Shown here: piece by piece, positions 21,143-30,925 of the stretch | Layout: each line of letters starts with the position of its first letter | How positions within the stretch are numbered: position 1 is the stretch's first letter | NCBI GenBank assembly: GCA_964058845.1 | Contig: CAXKVR010000612.1 | Coordinates: 1-32,172 of the forward strand | Direction: 5' to 3' | From: Carex sylvatica | Lineage: Eukaryota > Streptophyta > Magnoliopsida > Poales > Cyperaceae | Length of the DNA: 32,172 nt | Notes under the pieces: model-generated | The model's database searches: none | What the model was told of the DNA's origin: nothing | The model's input: the letters and a program-made list of their open reading frames with translations, nothing else | Translations under genes and position numbers: made by a program

Positions 21143-21931
21143 TCATGGGTTGAGCAAATGCATACACATATCTTCAAATTCGGGATGGTGGAAATACCAA
21201 TTCTCAATGCGGAAGCTTCTTTGGCGTGGTGGACGAGGGGGGGTTGTGCGAAGGAGTATCGGATGGTGATCACTATTGAAACGGGGGAGATGATATACTG
21301 CCGCAGTTGGGAATAAGGTGGTCCATGTCGCTATTGCAAGGACACGGTCAAGTCTTTGTCTAATCAAGGTGCCTTTGTGTTGATTATTCGACCATGTAAA
21401 AGCCGGGCCTCGATACCTGAGGTCCATGAGAGCCGCATGTTGCACCATATTTTGGAACCCTTTCATATGTTTTTTTTGTTTTCTACTTCCTCCACTTTTT
21501 TCACATGACATTAGAATGGAATTAAAATCACCAAGCAAACATAATGGTAAATGAGAACGAGAGTAAAACAAAATACGTTCCCATATATAGTTGGATACAA
21601 TACGGTGAGGGTCACCGTCAATAAAACCCAAAATGCATGACCCCATTACATTTTCTATTTTAACAAAGATAAAATAAAAACAAGATTCTAAGATAGATAA
21701 ACTAATATCATCGGACCATAGAAGCCACAGTCCACCGCTTTTGCCAAAAGATGGGATGGTTTTGGAGTGCGGAAGGGAAAGGTGTGCGATACGACTTGAA
21801 GCTTGAGTAGTATTACATTTAGTCTCGGATATAAAGGCTATATGAGCTCTACTTGCTTGGAGGTAGCGTTGCATAGTTAATAAAGTCGCAGGTCCTCCAC
21901 TCCCACGACAGTTCCAACTGAAGACATTCAT
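21143..21931 (-). CDS. LINE ORF2 endonuclease domain (open frame, truncated by frameshift)
   Basis: 262 codons from ATG 21931. Exonuclease/endonuclease/phosphatase fold motifs: FSWNCRG near the start, SETKCN, LLGDFNSIL (DxN), FTWSNN, RLDRVL, and the catalytic SDHHPIL. All key positions of L1-type endonucleases are present and there is no stop inside the domain. The frame ends at a TGA at a frameshift just after LLNP, where the linker to the reverse transcriptase begins. It lies about 100 bp after the end of the ORF1 region. This is the best preserved part of ORF2; alone it would be a free endonuclease fragment if translated, for which there is no evidence. Confidence 0.9.
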   Translation of the reverse strand: MNVFSWNCRGSGGPATLLTMQRYLQASRAHIAFISETKCNTTQASSRIAHLSLPHSKTIPSFGKSGGLWLLWSDDISLSILESCFYFIFVKIENVMGSCILGFIDGDPHRIVSNYIWERILFYSRSHLPLCLLGDFNSILMSCEKSGGSRKQKKHMKGFQNMVQHAALMDLRYRGPAFTWSNNQHKGTLIRQRLDRVLAIATWTTLFPTAAVYHLPRFNSDHHPILLRTTPPRPPRQRSFRIENWYFHHPEFEDMCMHLLNP

Positions 21932-22658
21932 TGGTCACCCGACGGCAATTTCGGGCTCGCCGCCCTAAGCCTTTTATGGTATCCAGGTGGTGAGTTACTG
22001 CTACGACGTCCCCCATGGTCATGAATGGTCAAGTGACGGGTTTGGTTAGAGAGGTTGGTGGTTTCTGCTTGGACAGTAACTTGGCAATAAAGAGGTGAGG
22101 CTTGGTCAGGTAGAGAGGAGCGGGCGTCAGTGGTGAAGGGAAGGTGTTTCTGACCCGATGTGTGGGGGTCCAGCGGGGGGTGCAGGATGGTAGGCGGCTT
22201 TCAGGTTGGTTCCCTGTTGGGTCGGATTGACTTGGGTTAGCGGGTCTGACACGTGCAGAGGGCTTAGCGGGTTTGGGTTCTAGTGTGCAGGGGCCGGTGG
22301 GGAGATAGGCGGGGAGGAAAATTCTGGTTGGGTTTCGGCAGGGAGTTCTCTTGGAACTAGAGCCATGCAGTTGATCCATACTCCCTTCCTGTGGTTTTGA
22401 AGCAATTGTAGTTTCGGACTATTTGAGTAAAGAGGATCCGCACACAGTTGGAGAACCTGGCTACGCGTAGCACATCCAGATATGACATGTCCTACCCAAC
22501 CACAGAAATTACACAAGCGTGCTGCCCGCTCATATACCAGCTGAATTGTGATGGGGCCAAGTGTCGGGTGGTCCAGTGACAGCTAATCCTTAAGCCCCTT
22601 TAGTGCAGAAAAAGAAATCTGAACCCTCATAAATAAACGCCCCCCATTAGTGAAATGC

Positions 22659-24061
22659 AAAAACCCTGGTCGGGCGGTCTGTATCCGACCCGCTCGTGCC
22701 CGGTACCCGGGGTACTCATGCCCGAGTCTGAGTATGGGTCGGGTAAACGGGTACACGGGTACGGGCATAAAACGGGTAGGATCCGGTTATTTGGTTCAAT
22801 ATCCGGACAAATCCGGGCCGAATTACGCCCGTACCCGTCCGACCCGACCCGGCACTCGACCCGTACCCAACCCGTTAAAAATTCAAATTTTTTTGAAATT
22901 TCAAATTTGCCGCCGGTTCAACCGGGTCCGGACCGGTCTAATCAAACCCGACCGGCCGGACCCACCGTCCCGTCGGTTTTTTTTTTTTCAAATTTTATTC
23001 CCTCCCAATATTTTCTTTAAATACCCCCTCTTCCTCTCAAAAAATCCACACTCTCATTCTCTCATCTCTCATTCTCTCAATCTCAATTCTCAAATTTAAT
23101 TATTCACTATTTTTTAATTTATTTTTTTAAAAAAAATATAGTTGTAAATTAAATTAATCATACAAATTCGCAAACGAAATTACGAAGTTCGGCACCTCCC
23201 GCAAAATTTTTTCGCGAGATTTAAAGGTAACATTTATTTCATTTTAGATTAATTTATTTTTTTAGAGTACATTTAGTTTATTCTAGATTTATTGAATATT
23301 AAGTAATTAGATTTGTCATTTGTTAAGTTTGTTAAATTTATTAAGTAATTAGATTTGTTAGATTTATTGAATATGTTAGATTTATTTAGTTTATGTTAGA
23401 TTTGAATATGTCAAATAATTATATTTATTTTTAATTTCTATTTTTAAAATTTTGTTTTTTAAATTTTGTTTTTTAATTTCTGTTTTTTAGTTTCTGTTTT
23501 TTAATTTCTGTTTTTTAGTTTCTGTTTTTTAAATTCTGTTTTTTAAATTCTGTTTTTTAATTTCTGTTTTTAATTTTTATTTTATTATTTTAAAGTTTTT
23601 GATTTAATTATATTTTTGGTTTATATTTTATGTAATATATTAAAAATAAATGAACGTTTATAAAATATATTATAGATATAAATAAATTATAAAATTATAT
23701 AATTAGAATGAAAATTTAAAAATAAAATAAAATGACTGGTGTAAAGAAATAAATAAATACATTTGTATTTAGCCGAATAAATATACAATTTTCACATGAA
23801 TAATTTTTATATATAAGTTACAAATTTTATTTATTTATATACACTATTTGATATTGAACTATTTTGATTTTAAAAGTTAAATTATAAACACGTAATGATA
23901 TTCGTACAACACCGTAAAAAAATAACGAAAAAGAAAAAAAAAAAAAAAAAAAAAAAAAAACGGACCGAAAAACAGAGAGAGAAAAAAAAATCGGACCGGG
24001 TACCCTACCCGGATCGCCCTACCCGCTCGACCCGTACCCGTTAGCAAACCCATACCCCCCA
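22659..24061 (+). mobile_element. Element of about 1.4 kb nested in LINE ORF1, hAT-like subterminal repeats
   Basis: It interrupts the LINE ORF1 frame between its DUF4283-like part and the zinc knuckle. Both ends are dense in CCCGTACCCG/CGGGTACGGG words (22680-22860 and 23990-24050), as in hAT subterminal repeats. Inside are a CT-rich leader-like tract (23020-23095), a TTTCTGTTTTTTA minisatellite and an A tract (23937-23960). The best target-duplication candidate is TGAAATGC (22651-22658) against TGGTATGC (24062-24069), only 6 of 8, and no clean terminal inverted repeat is seen, so the limits are approximate. No transposase is found; the overlapping frames at 22650-23099 follow the repeats. 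Confidence 0.6.
23431..23580 (+). repeat. Minisatellite of TTTCTGTTTTTTA-type units
   Basis: About ten units of 13-15 bp (TTTCTGTTTTTTAG, TTTCTGTTTTTTAA, AATTCTGTTTTTTA) in tandem within the nested element. Confidence 0.85.
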
Positions 24062-25325
24062 TGGTATGCTTGCCTTACCTCGGAAATTGGAGTACCGATC
24101 TGCTCTGCTAGGTAGATAATCCCCTCTGCCGATAGCATTTTCGGCAGAACTGTGTCCAAAGCGACATGTGGTTTACAAAGTCGGGTTTCAATTGGGCAGG
24201 TTCGTGCACTTTTCTCATAGATACGACATCCGTGCAGTAGAACCACGGCTCCTTCTCTAACACCTCATACATTTCTTTCATACTTGCAAAATCCACTAAA
24301 TAAGTGTTTCTAGCAATGGGAGAAACCCGGCTTGCCAGATCAGCCTTCCAATATCTCATCATCATTTTAATGAAATTATTGTCAAACACCGTTCAATCGG
24401 TGATGACCCGCACGAGGCAGGAAAGCGACCAGTCTCGTGCCGCCGTAATTTGTTGAGGCATCGGTATACAGCTACTTGAGGAAGCAGCGGCTAGAGCAAT
24501 GGATGAGAACAAGGCTGAAATTTCCTGAAGGTTGTCCATTGTTGTAATTTGATCTTTTCTGCTTTGAGTGGGAGAATATGGATCAAGTGTTGAGGGAGGT
24601 TCTGTAAAAAGGGATGAGGCCGCTTGGGATTTATAATCAACAGAAGAGGTTGAAAAGGTGCTTTGTTTTGCAATTGGGCCCTTGTTTTCCTTGGATTTAC
24701 CTTGACTCGGATTTGCAGTTATGTGAGAATCGGGTTTGAACTTTGAGTATCCAGAATCCGCTACCTCCAATTGATTAATTTCATTTTCCAAAGAAGCGTG
24801 GGGTTTTAACGGGTCCAAGGTAGGGGAATTTGCATATGCCGGTGATTTTTTGGGGTTAGGTGGGATATGCTTAGATGGATGTATCTTTTTGGTTGGGATA
24901 AAGTTTGATTGTTGTTCAATTAGTGTGGTGGGTTTGAGATGAGTTTGGTTTTGACCCATTTCACAATTCTTCTCCTGAGTGTGAGAGGCAAGACTAGTGT
25001 GATTTTCTTTGGAAATCAAGTTATCTCGGTTCAATTTGCATTGTGGGTCTTGGCAGACAAATGGAATGTTTGCATGAGACAAAGCCAGGTTCGATTTTGT
25101 CAATCCTATTCCCAGATTTTCAGATCTTTGTGAGATTTTTTCCTTAGAAAATTCCTCCACGTGAGTGCCATGCAAAGTATCAGAGAGGCAAAGGAAGGTA
25201 GAGAGGGAAGGTACTTTGCACTTGGATGAGTGAGATTTAAAATTAACAGGTGGACTTACTGGGTAGTTGACATGTGTCACTTGAATCTAAAAATCTGGAA
25301 GGAGGGGATGGAACTGCAATTTGGC

Positions 25326-26300
25326 CTACTTCCCATGGTTCTGACCTTTCCGGCCGGCCTCCACGGAGAATATTGCCGCTATACATAGCAGCATTGCCAT
25401 TGACATGAATTCTGGAAAGATGTAGAATTGACCAATTTTGAGGTTTGCCTTGATGAAAATGAGAGAGATTGCTCTATTGGTTGTTTGAGCCATTTGTTGA
25501 ACAAGCACATTTTTCGGTGCCTCCTCCGGTATGAACAGAGCACGCATGCTGTCGTGACAGCTCACGAGATGAGCTCTTAGTGGAGAGTGAATATCTGCCT
25601 CAGTGGGGTCGTCTCCGTAGGGGTTGTTGGGGTCAGCAAAGTCGGGGAATGGCCTAAGCCGTAACGGTATATGTGGATAGTCATCCCATTCACGCACATG
25701 CACACAAACATCAGCCCAATACCTTAGAAAATGCACAAGCACATATCTTGGCACTGCTCGGGGATCCAAACTTTGGATGACAGCTGAGATACATGACTTG
25801 TTTCTGCCAAAAAGATTATCATCATTAACATAAACCACCTCACCTAAGGCTGAGAGAAAATGTATTATGTACAACTCGTGCCAAAGCTGGAGCGAAAAGC
25901 CTGTGACTACTATGTCAAGGCGATAGCCAAAGGTTGGCTGCCATTGCAAGTAAAAGTTAGGCTCCCAAAAGGTGATCAGAATGTTTCTGTCGACACACCA
26001 CGACAAGAAGTCCGCAATGACTTGGTCTCTATTTAGAAAAGCTGGTAGCCAGATGAGAAAAGAATTGGACTCCCAAGGTGTGATGGGGTACAGTAGAGTA
26101 GATCCCCCATAAGTGTTCGCGATTTGGAACTGCACAGCCAAAATATTGCCATGAAAGTGTAGATTTGGGCTCCACAGTAAAATTGACTGTGCAAGTTCGG
26201 CATTTAAAGCCGTGAACGCAGGTACTTCGTAAGTATCAAAATACATTGAGACCCTTTCTACTGGCAGATTTACTGGACGGTATGGGTAAGGTAGCTCCAT
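25326..26300 (-). CDS. LINE ORF1 5' part: uninterrupted 324-codon frame of unknown fold
   Basis: Begins MELPYPYRPVNLPVERVS and is rich in Trp, Phe, Leu and Pro, with SFLIWLPAFLNRDQ, ITFWEPNFYLQWQPTFGYRLDIVV, LGEVVYVNDDNLFGRNKSC and PRYVLVHFLRYWADVCVHVREW. The pattern of a hydrophobic core with W-P-rich segments followed by LGEVVYVDxxN recalls the single-stranded-nucleic-acid-binding style domains of plant LINE ORF1 and DUF4283 proteins, but I cannot assign it. A TAG at 25323-25325 and another stop follow, and then the same frame reopens at 25280, so it was probably once continuous with the rest of ORF1. It has no stop in 324 codons, although the rest of the element is heavily decayed. Confidence 0.65.
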   Translation of the reverse strand: MELPYPYRPVNLPVERVSMYFDTYEVPAFTALNAELAQSILLWSPNLHFHGNILAVQFQIANTYGGSTLLYPITPWESNSFLIWLPAFLNRDQVIADFLSWCVDRNILITFWEPNFYLQWQPTFGYRLDIVVTGFSLQLWHELYIIHFLSALGEVVYVNDDNLFGRNKSCISAVIQSLDPRAVPRYVLVHFLRYWADVCVHVREWDDYPHIPLRLRPFPDFADPNNPYGDDPTEADIHSPLRAHLVSCHDSMRALFIPEEAPKNVLVQQMAQTTNRAISLIFIKANLKIGQFYIFPEFMSMAMLLCIAAIFSVEAGRKGQNHGK

Positions 26301-26473
26301 AATTGCAGTTTTGACCGTGAGTAAATGAGAGAGTTAATGAGAAAGCTTAGAATATTGAAGAGTGAAAGAGACAGTATATTACTGGAGGGTTTTAGTGAGA
26401 ATATGAAAGTGGTTTCCTTTTTGGGAAGGAAAGTGCAATTGAGTAGTTTGTACGTGGGGACTAGAAAAAGCTT

Positions 26474-26513
26474 CTTTTTTTTTTCTTTTTTTTTTTTTTT
26501 TGGGGGGGGGGGG
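26474..26513 (+). repeat. Low-complexity T tract followed by 12 G
   Basis: A T run with one C (26474-26501) is followed directly by a G run (26502-26513). On the LINE strand this reads C12 then an A run within the 5' untranslated region. Length may be unreliable in the assembly. Confidence 0.9.
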
Positions 26514-26700
26514 CAAGAAGCAAGAGGATTGATTGGGTGTTTGAGAGGTGGTGGGGTAGTGGTGGGGTAGAAGATTGAAAAACAGGAGGAGGTGAAGAGT
26601 CGCCTACGTGATCTCCTTGATCGCCAAATTTTTCGCCATATTAACGGGTCTCACTGCTAACGGGTCTCATTCTTAGTCCACTATACTTTTACATGAAGAG

Positions 26701-26712
26701 TTTGCCCATGAG
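26701..26712 (+). repeat. LINE target-site duplication, right copy
   Basis: TTTGCCCATGAG, identical to 17783-17794. It marks the 5' end of the minus-strand LINE. Confidence 0.9.
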
Positions 26713-27407
26713 TTTTCATGGGTAATGCCGTAATGGGGCTACCGAACGGAGAACTGACGACTCATATCTCATTCTGCTCAGTCAGATATTGCAATGGAGC
26801 TGAATTCCGTTGATGGTGGCATAAGACAAAACCTCTTTACCCAAAAAATAATAATAATAATAATAAGAAAAACAAATAATATAAGCTAACAAAAGTATAA
26901 TGCACTGTTATTACACATGGATTGGACCAGACAGTCCGGCCGGAATAAATCGGAATCAGACTGGTTTTAAATTTAATTTCTTATTACGATTGGACATACA
27001 AATGAACAATCCAACGAGCTGACCCAACGGCCTAATCGGTAAACCAAGTGATCCGAGCCAGCTGATTGATATTTGGTCCGGTTATAATAACATATGGTGA
27101 CTAACAATGAAAGAGGTACAAAGGATTTTGGGACCATCTTAATTAATTAGTTAGTTCCCAAATAATTGAGTTAAGTTTGTGGTTATATTGCCACATCTAC
27201 TAAATCAACATCACCTTTGTACGAGAGAAAGAATTGCGTATGATCTTTCAAATACTATGTTTGTACGGCATATATGATTTGCATCATTACATGTGAAGTT
27301 TAAGGTTTTCTTCAAGAACACTAATATGCCCATAAATGCTATTAATTCAACATGTTAATTCAATGAGAGCCATCCTTCGTATGTATACTCTTGGGTGAGG
27401 CAAATGA
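26713..27407. other. Intergenic, no gene recognised; short (AAT)n
   Basis: Contains an (AAT)n microsatellite at 26845-26866 and a patch at 26930-27080 with GGTCCGG/CCGGCCGG-type words that may be transposon remnant. No coding frame is supported. Confidence 0.45.
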
Positions 27408-27786
27408 CTTTGCAATGCACGGATGGTTTCGTGTATTTGATTTATATTTATATTTTCAAAGTTCAAATAGTTGATTCGAATCGCTCAACATTATTATCAT
27501 ATAAAAATATATATACTTATATATAGACCAAATTTTATATTTTTTAAAATATTTTTAATATTTTTTGAGACAATTAGAAAACCACTTGATCTAAAACTTG
27601 TGGCCATCTAAAACTAGTGATTTTCTACCTACAAAAAAAATAAATAAAAGAATTCCAAAAAATATAAAATTTTGTCTCCAAGTATATTTTCATATGATAA
27701 TAATGTTGAGCAGTTCGGTTCGAATATTTGAATTTTGAAAACGAAAATATAAATTCAATGTACAGAACGATCCGTACATTGCAAAG
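27408..27786. mobile_element. Palindromic MITE (379 bp)
   Basis: The ends CTTTGCAATGCACGGATGG and the inverse of CTTTGCAATGTACGGATCG pair along arms of roughly 170 bp, including CAAAGTTCAAATAGTTGATT, CTCAACATTATTATCATAT and their complements. The centre lies near 27590. The GATTCGAATCGCTCAACAT core is shared with the elements at 5024-5318 and 6084-6478. No confident target duplication was found. Confidence 0.8.
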
Positions 27787-28806
27787 TGTCATAACCTCAC
27801 TCTATACTCTTTTATGCAAAGTCGTAGATTCAAAATTCAATTAAGTAGTGATTTTTTTTTTTGAAAAATATTTAAACTTAAAAGACTTAATTCTTATCTT
27901 CGTCTAAAAGTCCTTAATTGAATAGCATGATATTGATGTAACAAACAAACAACTAGGTACAACAACATTATCCCAACCACCTAATTATATAAGTGGTCCC
28001 AAATGAGAACAAAATTTCATAAGAAATAAAGTCGAGCAAATTTATATTGAAAAGGTTGCAAAAGAGAAACAAAATTGACCGCTAGTATATGTTATCTGAA
28101 GGGGTTTATCAAAATCCAATATTTTTGGACCATCTTTGTTACTTCATAAGAGTTGTTTATTGAATTTTGGTGGGAACAAAAACAATTATTAATTTCTAAA
28201 ATATTTATATAGAAAATATTTTACATTCAGAAAATTATCAGCACAAATACATATTATTTTTTCGAAACATTAAAGTCATATACATTGGTAAAAAGTATAG
28301 TTAAATGCATAGAAATTTAATGGAAGAACACAACCAAAATTACTTATTTTAAGAGCTATATTGCACATTAAACGGATCGAACATATATAATTTTCAATAA
28401 AATAGGAAATTTATATATTTACATTAATTATTGAGAATGGAGCTTTAAAATATATTTTTTCTTAAATATGGAACTTTTATTTAAAATGACCAATGAGAAG
28501 AAAGCTGACCACCAAATAATGCATATTACTGTAAAAGAGAAGTCTAATACAAGAGTCACCTAATAAAAAACTAAAGTGAATTAAAATATCAATAATGTGG
28601 TATAGGCAAAATGCTTGAAAGCTTAATATTCTTTATGAAGTATCAATTTTCTCACTACTAAATAGATTCACATATTATGATTTATGATTTTGTTTTTCAT
28701 GTTACTTAAATGGAAAACGTGTCTCTAAGATTATGGTCCAAAATTGCACATCAACATCTAATACCCTCCTTCACATAATTAGCTATGACTAGGTATTGTG
28801 GATTAA

Positions 28807-28809
<3 letters not shown>
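27787..28809. other. AT-rich intergenic, no gene recognised
   Basis: No coding frame, repeat family or RNA gene recognised. The distal part would be the promoter of the small ORF at 28859 if that gene is real; no clear TATA box was identified within 60 bp of the CT tract. Confidence 0.45.

Positions 28810-28839
<30 letters not shown>
28810..28839 (+). repeat. (CT)15 microsatellite in a leader position
   Basis: An uninterrupted CT dinucleotide run ending 20 bp before the ATG at 28859. Pyrimidine tracts are common in plant 5' untranslated regions, so it gives mild support to transcription here. Confidence 0.95.
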
Positions 28840-28843
<4 letters not shown>

Positions 28844-28858
28844 TCCTCTTTGGCATAA

Positions 28859-29110
28859 ATGGCACCAAGTCCAAGCAATCAAGAGGAGGTGAATGTAACA
28901 AGAGATAAGAGCTACAAGGTGCATGGAGAGGTGTTTCTAATTGTGATTGTTTTGCTCTTTGCTATTTTGTTCTTCTTTCTTCTTCTCTGGCTCTATGTGC
29001 GCTACCGTCGACGACAGCTGCAGAGAGATGAGACCGAGCGAATCCGACAAAAGCCGCATTCAAAGAATCAGAGAGGAAGCAAGGCCGGATCACTAATGTT
29101 AGAAAATTGA
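28859..29110 (+). CDS. Small single-pass membrane protein, 83 residues
   Basis: Complete single-exon frame with a good plant start context (ATAAATGGC) just after a CT-rich leader. The N-terminus (1-24) is polar; a strongly hydrophobic segment (about 25-47, FLIVIVLLFAILFFFLLLWL) is followed by YVRYRRRQLQR and a basic cytosol-like tail with many Arg/Lys. The charge pattern predicts the C-terminus in the cytosol. The TM-plus-basic stretch resembles the N-terminal part of ATL-type RING-H2 ubiquitin ligases, but no RING or GLD motif follows before the TGA at 29108. It may be a genuine small membrane protein or the truncated 5' end of an ATL-like gene. A pyrimidine-rich 3' region follows. No introns or neighbours inform its function. 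Confidence 0.5.
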   Translation: MAPSPSNQEEVNVTRDKSYKVHGEVFLIVIVLLFAILFFFLLLWLYVRYRRRQLQRDETERIRQKPHSKNQRGSKAGSLMLEN

Positions 29111-29611
29111 ATATATTATATATTTTGTTTCCTTCTCTCTGTTTCTCCTTTTTCTTTTACCCTCTGCTGCTCTCTCTTCATTTATTTCTTAATATTCTTC
29201 CTCTTTTACACCCCCGCCCTCAAAACATTTTGATGAGTTCTGATCACTAGATTAGGTGATAAAGAAAACATGACAAATTACTTTGCCATTAGAAATTATT
29301 GTATAATTTCCTTTTTTATTTTTCCTTTAGTGGTGTGATATATCGTGTACTCAGAATTGGAAAAAGTTGCTAAAGTGATGTTTTGGCTACCCATATATTT
29401 AATGGGCATATGATTAATTAAATTCAGTTCTTAGAATCATTTGATTGGTGTTGAGATTTGCATAAAAAATTGAAATTGTAAACTATTCCGTAAATATAAA
29501 CCAGATGTACATATTCCGACGTAAATTCAAACGGATCATATCGGACATCAGACTCTCTCAAATATGAGATGGTGAGGATATGAATAATAGAAACAATTTC
29601 CCAAGTGAGGA

Positions 29612-29707
29612 TCATTCTTGTCGTCTTTTCTTTAATCATTATTCTTTTTAATTTGTTGAACCAGACAATAACTTGTACTGTTGGATTTAGTGATATATTG
29701 ATTGGAT
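29612..29707 (+). repeat. Local duplication, copy A (empty site of the hAT-like element)
   Basis: Matches 29936-29981 joined to 30877-30925: TTTTCTTTAAT, TTGTTGAACCA against TGGTTGGACCA, then CAATAACT and TGATATATTGATTGGA. Copy A lacks the insertion present in copy B. Divergence is about 15-20% by eye, so the duplication is old. Confidence 0.7.
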
Positions 29708-29981
29708 AGAATTGAAATTACATTCATTGTTCGGTCCGTATTGAAATTCGTACGGAAAAATTGTGAATCATCTCGTAAAATTTGATTTGAATGTGGAAAT
29801 TTCGATCGACACGGTTCAAATCAGATATTGGGCTGAAGTTAGTTCAATGCTCAATTGCTCATTGGTGAGATGGTGATCGATCGAGGATGGGAGAAATAGA
29901 AGGAATTTCTGGGACGAGTATCATAATTTTTATTCTCCCCTTTTCTTTAATTCATTTTTTTCTTTTTGATTGGTTGGACCA

Positions 29982-30868
29982 TAGGGGTGGCAACGAATCG
30001 AACCGAATCGAACTTATTCTAGGTTTGAATTTGGTTTGAATTAATTTCGAACCGAACCTGGTTTGATTTGTTTCGAATCGAACCTATTTCGAACCGAATT
30101 AATTGCGAACTACATATTTTTCGAATCGAACCTGAATCGAATTACGAACCAAATTATTTTTTAGCAGCCCTAGTTATACTGGTAGTTTATACATTAATTT
30201 TTTTCTCGCGGAACAAAATTCACATGACTTCCTTTTACCAGTATAAATGAGTGTTTTTAAGTTGAAAAATTATTCATGAAAAAATACATCACAACAAATA
30301 ATCGTAAAAAGAGGATTAAGTACAAGAACTGAAATATACAGTAAAACAAGTAATCGTATCTTGAGTGCTCACTCGATCAAACTCTTGATCAGACCATCTA
30401 ATGAAGTGAGAATCCGAAAGGTAGAGAAGGAGGAGGAGATATGGCCGAAGAGAGAGGAGAGACAGCCATCTAGGCTGGAGAGAGGAGAGATAGCCAATCG
30501 CCGAGAGCGTCGGCTAGATTTTGGAGCGAGAGGGAGAGTGAGTTAGGGAGAGGCAGAAAGAGAACTAGATTATTAAGATTTGAGAGCGATGGAGCGTCGT
30601 CTAAGTTAAATTATAACTCTCTATCTTGGATTTTAATTTCATTAGGTAAATGAACGACCGATGTTATTATGAGATTCGAACCACAAAAAAATCACGAACC
30701 TATTTCGATCGAACCAAGCTAGGTTTGAGTTTGGTTTGAATTAATTCCGAACCGAACCTGGTTTGGTTCGTTTCAATTCGAACCTATTTCGAATTGAATT
30801 AAACTCGAATCAAATCCGAATCAAACCCGAATCGAATTTCGAACCTCGAATTTTTTTGCCAGCCCTAG
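29982..30868. mobile_element. hAT-like composite non-autonomous element, 887 bp
   Basis: Flanked by perfect 8-bp duplications TTGGACCA (29974-29981 and 30869-30876). Starts TAGGGGTGGCAA and ends TTGCCAGCCCTAG. Unit 1 (29982-30173, closing with AGCAGCCCTAG) and unit 2 (about 30670-30868) are direct repeats built from AATCGAACC-type words. The middle of about 500 bp starts like that of the 3437-4106 element and includes a purine-rich patch (30420-30560) whose open frame is probably spurious. The empty site is preserved in the paralogous copy at 29612-29707. No transposase. Confidence 0.85.
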
Positions 30869-30925
30869 TTGGACCACACAATAACTCGTGTTCTGTTGGA
30901 TTTGGTGATATATTGATTGGACTGT

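Larger units (their letters stand above)
22029..25280 (-). pseudogene. LINE ORF1: Ser/Pro-rich linker, DUF4283-like region, CCHC zinc knuckle
   Basis: Frame 25280-24393 is hydrophilic and rich in Ser, Pro, Asn and Lys. A TGA (24390-24392) separates it from the same-frame segment 24389-24108, whose FIKMMMRYWKADL ... TYLVDFASMKEMYEVLEKEPWFY resembles DUF4283. After a frameshift near 24200 comes LSAEGIIYLAEQIGTPI. The nested element (about 22659-24061) then interrupts it. Beyond it GGRLFMRVQISF continues, then a stop, then the zinc knuckle CNFCGWVGHVISGC (CX2CX4HX4C, about 22470-22510). A last frameshift near 22300 leads into a Pro-rich C-terminus ending at 22029. Confidence 0.85.
17795..26700 (-). 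mobile_element. L1-type LINE, full-length structure with nested insertion
   Basis: A complete non-LTR retrotransposon on the minus strand: 5' untranslated region (26700-26301), ORF1 (26300 to about 22029) with a DUF4283-like region and a CCHC knuckle, then ORF2 with apurinic-type endonuclease, reverse transcriptase, zf-RVT and RNase H-like regions, a short 3' UTR and a short A-rich tail at 17796-17805. The 12-bp target duplication TTTGCCCATGAG proves both ends. Subtracting the nested element (about 1.4 kb), the LINE is about 7.5 kb. Most domains remain recognisable in one main frame but are broken by stops and frameshifts, so it is not autonomous now. Removing the LINE leaves a target in which ACCCATGAAAA and TTTTCATGGGT flank the insertion point. 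Confidence 0.95.

Noticed and set aside
22650..23099. Overlapping 149- and 121-codon frames with Arg/Pro/Gly-rich products
   Set aside because: They follow the CCCGTACCCG repeats of the nested element in several frames at once, so they reflect base composition and not coding.
30361..30546. 61-codon Arg/Glu-rich frame
   Set aside because: It is a purine-rich low-complexity patch in the middle of a non-autonomous hAT-like element.
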